Made by a program: the position numbers and the translations under genes. The notes beneath the pieces were generated by a model. The model did no database searches, was not told the origin of the DNA, and was given only the letters and a program-made list of their open reading frames with translations. 18,154 nt of DNA from JAOUFP01 sp947085825 (GTDB lineage: Bacteria > Nitrospirota > Thermodesulfovibrionia > Thermodesulfovibrionales > UBA6898): positions 1 to 18,154 of the forward strand of contig CAMTXX010000062.1 of the NCBI GenBank assembly GCA_947085825.1. The letters are read 5' to 3'. This document shows, piece after piece, positions 14,389 through 18,154 of this stretch. Every line of letters starts with the position of its first letter. The stretch's first letter is position 1.

Positions 14389-14745
14389 TTAATATTTTAT
14401 CCCAAGCGTTGATGATACATCCTTAAGTCTCTTATCAAGTGTCCATAGCGGAATATAAGTCAATATTGCAGACGCAAGCAAATGCATGTCAATATATCCT
14501 AACCTTTTTCCCATAAATTGATAATTATCTATAAATCGTATGACTTCTTCATGATCCGCCTGGGTTGCCATAGGGAGTGCCTGTAAAAGAGGGAGTATTT
14601 CAGACCTGTTCTTGAGAACGCCGCAAGCGAGCTCCCCGAGGATGAACGGATGGCAAACAACGCGGCTATCGTTCAGCAGTGTTTCAAGTCCTATGTTTCC
14701 GCTTCTCAGATGTGCAACCCATACCGAAGTGTCCACAAGAACCAT
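14389..14745 (-). CDS. vapC: VapC-type PIN-domain ribonuclease toxin
   Basis: This 118-residue PIN protein starts MVLVDTSVWVAHLR. The four acidic residues expected at the metal-dependent RNase site are D5, E38 (in ILGELACG), D86 (in YIDMHLLASA) and D104 (in LDKRL). VapC toxins cleave tRNA or rRNA to halt growth; the target here is unknown. The gene starts one base after the stop of the small upstream gene, which is its antitoxin, so the two are translationally coupled. All active-site residues are intact, so the toxin is probably functional. Confidence 0.92.
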   Translation of the reverse strand: MVLVDTSVWVAHLRSGNIGLETLLNDSRVVCHPFILGELACGVLKNRSEILPLLQALPMATQADHEEVIRFIDNYQFMGKRLGYIDMHLLASAILTYIPLWTLDKRLKDVSSTLGIKY

Positions 14746-14746
14746 T

Positions 14747-14944
14747 TTAATTGCCTTCCGGCCTTCTCCGGGGAATTGCTTCTAATTTCTTTTCTGTTCC
14801 CCCAAGTTTTGCAAGTCTCTTGCTGCTTTCTCTCGCTATAAGCGCTTCGAGCCCCAGCTTGACAAGAAAAGTTTTTTCCTTAATGCCGGTCAACTTTGCC
14901 GCGTTGTCAAGCAATTTGTCTTCTATGTTGAGAGTGGTTCTCAT
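14747..14944 (-). CDS. vapB: VapB-type ribbon-helix-helix antitoxin
   Basis: This 65-residue protein opens MRTTLNIEDKLLDNAAKLTG, an N-terminal beta strand followed by helices. That is the DNA-binding form of VapB antitoxins, which also includes K-T-F-L-V-K-L-G-L-E-A-L-I-A in the second helix. The C-terminal segment (GGTEKKLEAIPRRRPEGN) is the part expected to wrap the toxin. A strong ribosome binding site (AAGGAGG) lies upstream of the ATG. Antitoxin-first order is normal for this family. Autoregulation is likely through the tandem repeat that overlaps its promoter (14970-15007). Confidence 0.9.
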   Translation of the reverse strand: MRTTLNIEDKLLDNAAKLTGIKEKTFLVKLGLEALIARESSKRLAKLGGTEKKLEAIPRRRPEGN

Positions 14945-14969
14945 AAATTCCTCCTTCTGTCAATGATTT

Positions 14970-15007
14970 GTATGTATTAGTATGTATTAATTGTATGCAT
15001 CTGTCAA
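14970..15007 (-). promoter_or_regulatory. vapBC promoter with 10-bp tandem operator repeat
   Basis: On the minus strand a perfect -35 (TTGACA, 15007-15002) is followed by a 17-bp spacer and a -10 CATACT (14984-14979). The decamer GTATGTATTA occurs twice in direct tandem (plus-strand 14970-14979 and 14980-14989), and a third partial copy (GTATGCAT) starts at 14993. One helical turn per repeat suits cooperative binding of ribbon-helix-helix dimers across the promoter. Confidence 0.72.
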
Positions 15008-15039
15008 GCCACGTTTAAGTGATTTCCGGTAGATAATGC

Positions 15040-15069
15040 GCAGGTAAGCGGCTTGACCGCTTGACCTGC
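15040..15069. other. Imperfect hairpin between two toxin-antitoxin modules
   Basis: GCAGGTAAGCGG (15040-15051) pairs with CCGCTTGACCTGC (15057-15069), leaving one bulged base and a 5-nt loop. It lies about 60 nt past the end of the HI1420-like antitoxin gene and about 30 nt upstream of the vapBC -35. No T-run follows. It may delimit the two modules. Confidence 0.45.
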
Positions 15070-15128
15070 TGATTGGAATTAGTCATCCTTGTCCAATCTC
15101 AAATGGATAAATCCCAGGTCTTTATTCT

Positions 15129-15422
15129 TTATGACGTTGTAGCGTGGAGCCGCAAACCAAGTGCCCGGACAACCTTGAGTACAGTGGCGAATTCCGGGTT
15201 GCCGTCCGGGGAAAGAGCTTTATAAAGACTTACGCGGCCGATCCCGGCCTTGCGTGCGACCTGTGTCATCCCTTTAGCTCGGGCAATATTCCCAATGGCA
15301 GTTGCGATAACAGCCGGATGTCCATCCTCCATGGCTGCTTCAAGATAAGCCGCCATGTCTTCGCCTGTCTTAAGGTAATCCACTACATCCCATTTCGTTA
15401 TTTTTAGCTTTTCTTTTTTCAT
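15129..15422 (-). CDS. Antitoxin of HI1420/HigA-like family (HTH, addiction module antidote)
   Basis: This 97-residue protein has the pattern of the downstream antidote family typified by Haemophilus HI1420. The N-terminus WDVVDYLKTGEDMAAYLEAA is followed by an XRE-type helix-turn-helix (IGNIARAKGMTQVARKAGIG then RVSLYKALSPDGNPEF) and the ending TVLKVVRALGLRL. It neutralises the preceding toxin and probably represses the operon. A strong ribosome binding site (GGAGG) lies 6-7 nt before the ATG, 8 nt after the toxin gene. The toxin-first order is characteristic of this family. Confidence 0.92.
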   Translation of the reverse strand: MKKEKLKITKWDVVDYLKTGEDMAAYLEAAMEDGHPAVIATAIGNIARAKGMTQVARKAGIGRVSLYKALSPDGNPEFATVLKVVRALGLRLHATTS

Positions 15423-15430
15423 AGTGCCTC

Positions 15431-15721
15431 CTACAGCATCCGCTCCAATTCAATCGCTTTTTCGATGTCCCGGGACTGAGTACGTTTATCACCGCCAGCC
15501 AGCAGAATTATTACTTTCGTACCCCGCTGGACGAAATAAACACGATAACCGGGGCCGTAATTGATCCTCATTTCCGAGACTCCTTCTCCCACCGACCTTG
15601 CATCGCCAGGAAGACCAAGCTGCAATCGGTCTATACGGGATTTAATTCTGGCAACTGCATTTCGATCTCGGAGCCCCGTAAACCATCGCTCGAATGTCTC
15701 GGTCTTACGAATTTCGATCAT
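15431..15721 (-). CDS. RelE/ParE-superfamily toxin of HI1419 (upstream) type
   Basis: This 96-residue toxin starts MIEIRKTETFERWFTGLRDR and contains RIKSRIDRLQLGLPGDARSV, the conserved EMRINYGPGYRVYFVQRG and the family end AGGDKRTQSRDIEKA. These match the phage-derived Gp49-like/HI1419 toxin group, which cleaves mRNA at ribosomes or uses a related mechanism. The predicted basic catalytic surface (R-I-N-Y-G-P-G-Y-R) is complete. There is no ribosome binding site; a good promoter ends 6 nt before the ATG, so the mRNA is probably leaderless. Its antitoxin follows directly. Confidence 0.92.
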   Translation of the reverse strand: MIEIRKTETFERWFTGLRDRNAVARIKSRIDRLQLGLPGDARSVGEGVSEMRINYGPGYRVYFVQRGTKVIILLAGGDKRTQSRDIEKAIELERML

Positions 15722-15756
15722 GAATTAATTGTACTCTATAGACTACAAAATGACAA
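15722..15756 (-). promoter_or_regulatory. Promoter and palindromic operator of the HI1419/HI1420-type module
   Basis: On the minus strand the -35 TTGTCA (15756-15751), a 17-bp spacer and the -10 TACAAT (15733-15728) are followed after 6 nt by the ATG. The spacer contains a near-perfect 16-bp palindrome, GTAGTCTATAGAGTAC (15746-15731, one mismatched pair), overlapping the -10. It is a likely site for the HTH antitoxin. Farther upstream the 15757-15868 stretch shows nothing clear. Confidence 0.75.
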
Positions 15757-15868
15757 GCGGAATATTTCAGTACCAGGAACGCGTAGTATGGAGGCAAACC
15801 GCGTGCAGGGCCTTGTTATGCATCACCGAGGCCACTGAGTATCTTTCTCAGACTGGTTTCCAAGCAGA

Positions 15869-16012
15869 TCAAGAATGAATTTGGACTTGATGATTTTCCC
15901 AAAAGGGATTTTCGTTCACCTTTTTTCTTTTCAGATAGTACAATGCAATCACAACGCCCAAACCGCCTGTCATTGCTCCGTAAAAACTACCAACCGCAAG
16001 GGCGATTTTCAA
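15869..16012 (-). CDS. Possible 47-residue single-pass membrane peptide
   Basis: A TTG at 16012 would open a peptide with one hydrophobic segment (KIALAVGSFYGAMTGGLGVV and onward) followed by KRKK and a short polar tail ending VQIHS. The positive-inside placement fits a bitopic membrane protein. There is no ribosome binding site and no ATG, and a stop lies five codons upstream in frame. It may be a remnant of a larger membrane protein. It lies just past the RelE-type toxin gene and fills part of an otherwise gene-free 299-bp gap. Confidence 0.3.
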   Translation of the reverse strand: MKIALAVGSFYGAMTGGLGVVIALYYLKRKKVNENPFWENHQVQIHS

Positions 16013-16020
16013 GTTTGAGG

Positions 16021-16281
16021 CTATTTATAAACATCCCCTCTTGGCCCAATTGCTTCAATGAGAATGATTTTGTCTTCTACTTTAACCCTGTAAACGATTC
16101 TTAAATCACCTACTGCATATCTGTATTTGCCTTCATGAATTCCTCTAAGTCTTTTGATATGTAGCCCTTCAAATGGATTTTTACTTATTGCTTCAATGGC
16201 TTTATTTATCCTTCCCGCTGTTTTATTGTCAAGACTTTCATAGTATTTGGCTGCCTTTTTGTGTGGGAAGACTTTATACAT
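16021..16281 (-). CDS. RelE/ParE-family toxin
   Basis: With the ATG at 16281 this is an 86-residue toxin beginning MYKVFPHKKAAKYYESLDNK. It contains NPFEGLHIKRLRG, the family motif KYRYAVGDLRIVYRV and a C-terminal IEAIGPRGDVYK. These match RelE-type mRNA interferases that act on ribosome-bound mRNA. An upstream in-frame start would make 98 residues, but those 12 extra residues do not resemble the family and would overlap the antitoxin gene by 44 bp. The chosen start overlaps the antitoxin stop by 8 bp, which is typical coupling. The terminal G-P-R-G-x-V-Y-K is complete, so activity is likely. Confidence 0.88.
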   Translation of the reverse strand: MYKVFPHKKAAKYYESLDNKTAGRINKAIEAISKNPFEGLHIKRLRGIHEGKYRYAVGDLRIVYRVKVEDKIILIEAIGPRGDVYK

Positions 16282-16513
16282 TACGTTTAATTTTTTCCCA
16301 TGGGATAAACTCATCAAGTTTTCCCTTTTTAATAGCCTTCTCCGCTTCCTCTATTTGAGCCATAAGTTCACGACTGGACAGTATTTCGAGCGTTGCTTCC
16401 ATTTCTTCTTTTTCTTTTAGGTAATCCATAAAATCAATAGCAACTTTTATTTTTTCATCTGATAGTTCCTCTATTGCTTTTTTAGCTTCTCTCCTTAATG
16501 TAGTAGTGTGCAT
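16274..16513 (-). CDS. Antitoxin partner of the RelE-type toxin
   Basis: This 79-residue, strongly charged protein is mostly helical: LRREAKKAIEELSDEKIKVA then IDFMDYLKEKEEMEATLEIL and a tail EEAEKAIKKGKLDEFIPWEK. This is the common architecture of antitoxins preceding RelE in anaerobic bacteria, with an N-terminal dimerisation part and a toxin-wrapping C-terminal helix. I chose the ATG at 16513 rather than an in-frame one at 16531 because AAGGAGG lies just before it. I did not identify a classical DNA-binding motif. Confidence 0.82.
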   Translation of the reverse strand: MHTTTLRREAKKAIEELSDEKIKVAIDFMDYLKEKEEMEATLEILSSRELMAQIEEAEKAIKKGKLDEFIPWEKIKRNV

Positions 16514-16534
16514 TTTTACCTCCTTTTGCATTAA

Positions 16535-16720
16535 TTAATAATAGCTTACCATCCAAAGCCTAAGAAATACTCCAATCACAAATACAAAAAAGAGCCCGAT
16601 GATATTGTATTTAGTAATAAATTTCCGGATTTTCTTTTCATATTTATTGTTTGGCAGTATATATCCACTGCCCAGCACACACACCCCATGGATAAAATAT
16701 GTTATTACCTTCCCGATCAA
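16535..16720 (-). CDS. Small membrane protein, unknown
   Basis: The reading frame gives 61 residues from a TTG at 16720. It has a weakly hydrophobic first part (VITYFIHGVCVLGSGYILP), a Lys-rich middle (KYEKKIRKF), and a clear C-terminal membrane segment (NIIGLFFVFVIGVFLRLWMV). I do not recognise it. There is no ribosome binding site, and the start codon is non-standard, so the start is uncertain (a GTG lies 12 codons later). It lies 21 bp upstream of the RelE antitoxin gene on the same strand. Confidence 0.4.
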   Translation of the reverse strand: MIGKVITYFIHGVCVLGSGYILPNNKYEKKIRKFITKYNIIGLFFVFVIGVFLRLWMVSYY

Positions 16721-16759
16721 TCTTGAAAGACATATCTGTCAACATTTTGAAATATCCCA

Positions 16760-16918
16760 TCATTTAAGTATTCTTGCGTACTCGTCCAGAAGATAGTGAA
16801 CTTTTTCGTAGTCGGTTCCATGGTCTGGTATTTCTATTGGAGGATGACCAGCTAACTTCACTAACACTTCATTGGTTAATGTGTATGCCTTTTTGACGTT
16901 TATTCCTTGTTTTCTCAT
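16760..16918 (-). CDS. Small 52-residue protein, unknown
   Basis: An ATG at 16918, 7 bp after the stop of the 97-residue gene upstream, opens a 52-residue frame. It begins MRKQGINVKKAYTLTNEVLV, then LAGHPPIEIPDHGTDYEKVH and YLLDEYARILK. Composition is normal for a folded soluble protein, and spacing suggests the same transcript as the VF530 gene group. No ribosome binding site is strong, and I recognise no family. The HPPIEIPDHGTDY stretch is the most distinctive part. Confidence 0.5.
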   Translation of the reverse strand: MRKQGINVKKAYTLTNEVLVKLAGHPPIEIPDHGTDYEKVHYLLDEYARILK

Positions 16919-16925
16919 GGTTTGG

Positions 16926-17219
16926 TTATGTTGCTGGTTCTATGTCCTCCGCTTGGAAAATGTAAGATTGGAGAATTCGTTCATCAGGGTCTTTTATAAA
17001 AACCATCATACCACGCTTTACAGTTACTTGCTTAAAAAGCTTTAACGTGTCGAGTCGTGTTCTGCCGGAAAGGGTATTTATGTATTCCTTTGATGGAAAT
17101 GCCGACACATTACATTCCGCCAAGTTGCATTCGATGATGGGATCTTTTGTTTTGTGATCATGCCATGCCTGCCATATTGCCGGCCAATACTCGGTTAGCG
17201 CTTCTTGATAGTCTTTCAT
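16926..17219 (-). CDS. Unknown small protein following the VF530 gene
   Basis: This 97-residue protein begins MKDYQEALTEYWPAIWQAWH, then PIIECNLAECNVSAFPSKEY, and a beta-rich second half (VTVKRGMMVFIKDPDERIL). I do not recognise it. The ATG at 17219 overlaps the stop of the VF530-type gene (ATGA), and AAGGA precedes it at good distance, which decides the start against an in-frame ATG 18 bp upstream. Two Cys residues (ECNLAEC) could bind metal or form a disulphide. It is translationally coupled to the upstream gene, so a joint role is likely. Confidence 0.65.
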   Translation of the reverse strand: MKDYQEALTEYWPAIWQAWHDHKTKDPIIECNLAECNVSAFPSKEYINTLSGRTRLDTLKLFKQVTVKRGMMVFIKDPDERILQSYIFQAEDIEPAT

Positions 17220-17443
17220 TTTATATGTCCTTTCCACCTCAGGTACAAATCTTCAACCTTCTTTCTGGCCCAGGGGGTTTTTCTCAGAAATTTCAAGCTG
17301 GACTTGATACTTGGGTCATAATTAAAACATCTGATATTGATGATACTTCCCATTTCATCCCAGCCATAATGCTCCAGCAGTTGGGTAAGCATTATTTCCA
17401 AAGTGATGCCATGAAGAGGATTGCTTGAATGTTGGTCAGTCAT
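17216..17443 (-). CDS. VF530-family DNA-binding protein (DUF2132)
   Basis: This 75-residue protein contains HGITLEIMLTQLLEHYGWDE, then INIRCFNYDPSIKSSLKFLR and KTPWARKKVEDLYL. This is nearly a full match to the conserved core of the VF530 family, which was named for a Vibrio fischeri protein with a DNA-binding fold. In other bacteria it is a single small gene of unknown role. No ribosome binding site is seen before the ATG at 17443. It lies 33 bp after the DUF1456 gene and overlaps the next one, giving a DUF1456-VF530-unknown order. Confidence 0.88.
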   Translation of the reverse strand: MTDQHSSNPLHGITLEIMLTQLLEHYGWDEMGSIINIRCFNYDPSIKSSLKFLRKTPWARKKVEDLYLRWKGHIK

Positions 17444-17476
17444 ATTTTAGTCTGATTAATTGCTTATTATCGCTCA

Positions 17477-17704
17477 TTAAACTTCCTGCTTTTTCCCTCT
17501 GTTGCGGATGATCAGGCCGTTTAGAAAACGTCTTAAAATCTGATCTCCGCATTCCTTGTAATTTCTTTGGTCCTCGCTTCTGAAAAGGGCAGACAGTTCA
17601 GATTTTGTAATATCGAAATCCGCAAGCTTTAAGATTTCAATAATATCGGTATCTTTAAGATTCAATGCGATTCTGAGTTTCTTTAATATATCATTATTAG
17701 TCAT
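17477..17704 (-). CDS. DUF1456 protein, single repeat (half of YehS)
   Basis: This 75-residue protein begins MTNNDILKKLRIALNLKDTD, then has SELSALFRSEDQRNYKECGD and FLNGLIIRNRGKK. This is the DUF1456 unit. Characteristic Escherichia coli YehS has two such units in about 155 residues. From memory, the present protein resembles the second unit more (LKKLRIA, ECGDQ-LR-FL). It is complete within itself: good ribosome binding site (AGGAG), ATG start, normal end. It is either a natural single-domain form or a truncated remnant. The family has no known function. First gene of the small operon with VF530. Confidence 0.85.
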   Translation of the reverse strand: MTNNDILKKLRIALNLKDTDIIEILKLADFDITKSELSALFRSEDQRNYKECGDQILRRFLNGLIIRNRGKKQEV

Positions 17705-17738
17705 TGCTTGCTCCTCTTGTAATATATCTGTTTAATGC

Positions 17739-17768
17739 AAAAAAAAACAGCGGCGGGCTTCCCGTCCG
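17739..17768 (-). terminator. Intrinsic terminator-like hairpin, minus strand
   Basis: On the minus strand CGGACGGG pairs with CCCGCCG (17768-17751) around AAG with one bulged A, followed by CTG and nine T (to 17739). It lies just upstream of the DUF1456 gene and downstream of no intact minus-strand gene in the window. It may belong to a gene displaced by the repeats and IS at the right, or insulate the small operon. Confidence 0.55.
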
Positions 17769-17805
17769 TTACATAGTGTCTGTGTATAAAGTCTGTTTTT
17801 TAGTC

Positions 17806-17908
17806 TGTCATTCCCGTCCCGAAAGCGTTCGGGATTAATCGGGAATCCGTTGTTTTCAATATGTTCTGTCCCGAAAGCTTTCGGGACGGGTCAAGCCCGA
17901 GGATGACA
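17806..17908. repeat. Nested palindromic element with TGTCAT ends
   Basis: The 103-bp element begins TGTCATTCCCG and ends GGATGACA, giving matched inverted ends. Inside are two palindromes. One is CCCGAA-AGCG-TTCGGG (17818-17833). The other is the perfect 18-bp TCCCGAAAGCTTTCGGGA (17869-17886). This is like the widespread environmental intergenic repeats beginning TGTCATTCCCG. It is non-coding and could form a long cruciform or a hairpin RNA. The 385-bp gap after the DUF1456 gene contains this element, the terminator, two repeat copies and the IS end, but no gene. Confidence 0.82.
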
Positions 17909-17932
17909 AACCTTTAATCCTAAAAACGGCAG

Positions 17933-18001
17933 TTAGCCACGGATGACCAAAAGTAGGCGCTTTAAGCGACACGGATAACCAACAGTAGGCGCTTCTAAGC
18001 G
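17933..18001 (+). repeat. Dispersed repeat, copies C and D
   Basis: Copy C (17933-17968) starts TTAGCCACGGA and ends AGGCGCTTTAAGCG. It matches copy B at 14287-14322 in inverted orientation. Copy D (17979-18001) is CCAACAGTAGG followed by CGCTT-CT-AAGCG and matches copy A. Together the four copies flank the TA and small-protein region on both sides. Confidence 0.82.
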
Positions 18002-18018
18002 ACACTGATAAAATATAA

Positions 18019-18154
18019 TACTCCCCAAAAACTGGACAGGGGTATTTAGTGGATGTTAGCCTGTCAAAACTCCAAGGAGGAAAGACAGGATGGGAAAAAC
18101 GACAAAAGCGCATGATAGCGCATTGAAGGCCAAAGTAGCACTTGAAGCCATAAA
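18019..18154 (+). mobile_element. IS3-family insertion sequence, left end only
   Basis: The stretch beginning at about 18019 (TACTCCCCAAAAACTGGACA) resembles the left terminal repeat of IS3-group elements that begin with a CCCCAAAA...CTGGACAG core. A leader with AAGGAGG and a transposase start follow within about 70 bp. The exact boundary and any target duplication cannot be fixed because the element runs off the window. It inserted beside the palindromic repeats. Confidence 0.7.
18090..18154 (+). CDS. IS3-family transposase OrfA, N-terminal fragment
   Basis: An ATG at 18090, with AAGGAGG 9 nt upstream, opens MGKTTKAHDSALKAKVALEA and continues IK to the window edge. The stretch ending ALKAKVALEAIK matches the start of the helix-turn-helix (HTH_Tnp_1) in OrfA of IS3 elements (FKAKVALEAIKG in many members). 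OrfA binds the terminal repeats. In full elements a -1 frameshift joins it to the DDE integrase OrfB, which lies outside the window. Only 21 whole codons are visible, so intactness is unknown. Confidence 0.82.
   Translation, partial: MGKTTKAHDSALKAKVALEAI

Noticed and set aside
15040..15069. Integron attC site between TA modules
   Set aside because: The hairpin lacks RYYYAAC/GTTRRRY core sites, and no integrase or repeated attC spacing is seen.
17856..18113. Minus-strand 85-residue reading frame
   Set aside because: It crosses palindromic repeats and the IS3 leader; its residues come from repeat DNA and no ribosome binding site exists.

Overview
This is a bacterial window of moderate GC. 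It combines a stable core (aspS, an rluB-like pseudouridine synthase, transporters, a two-component system) with an accessory right third made of toxin-antitoxin (TA) modules, small proteins, dispersed repeats and an IS3-type element. The gene set (TauE permeases, universal stress protein, free-standing S23/IVS four-helix-bundle protein, an apparently non-discriminating AspRS) would fit an anaerobe such as a Nitrospirota or Desulfobacterota member. That placement is inferred from gene content only.

Layout. Positions 1-7048 are one minus-strand block. A promoter with TTGACA and TATCAT drives a GntR regulator, then a TauE/SafE permease, a three-segment membrane protein and a universal stress protein. 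This block ends at a clear intrinsic terminator (3620-3691). Next come a Cache-PAS histidine kinase and a stand-alone receiver protein, and then a CBS-domain protein cut by the left edge. Two copies of a repeat built from CTGACACT units lie in this block. One (4160-4222) is a solo element. The other (789-1368) carries an S23/IVS four-helix-bundle gene and separates kinase from receiver. Both sit just upstream of the ribosome binding site of the following gene.

Positions 7230-9739 hold rluB-aspS with an ATGA overlap. Residues H31 and G83 of the AspRS match determinants known for tRNA-Asp/tRNA-Asn non-discriminating enzymes. The only complete plus-strand gene (9866-10456) is an unrecognised P-loop NTPase with an unusual Walker A. 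It converges on a minus-strand series: an FAD-dependent oxidoreductase, a truncated spermidine-synthase-like gene, a DMT permease and a second TauE permease.

Positions 14118-18154 are accessory. They hold VapBC, a toxin-first HI1419/HI1420-type pair, a RelE-type pair, several tiny proteins, a VF530 protein, and a one-repeat version of YehS (DUF1456). After these come palindromic repeats and the left end of an IS3-family element entering from the right.

The strongest leads are the repeat-flanked four-helix-bundle cassette and its solo relative, three promoters placed exactly 6 nt from ATG (predicted leaderless mRNAs), and the atypical P-loop protein. No CRISPR array, rRNA or tRNA was seen.
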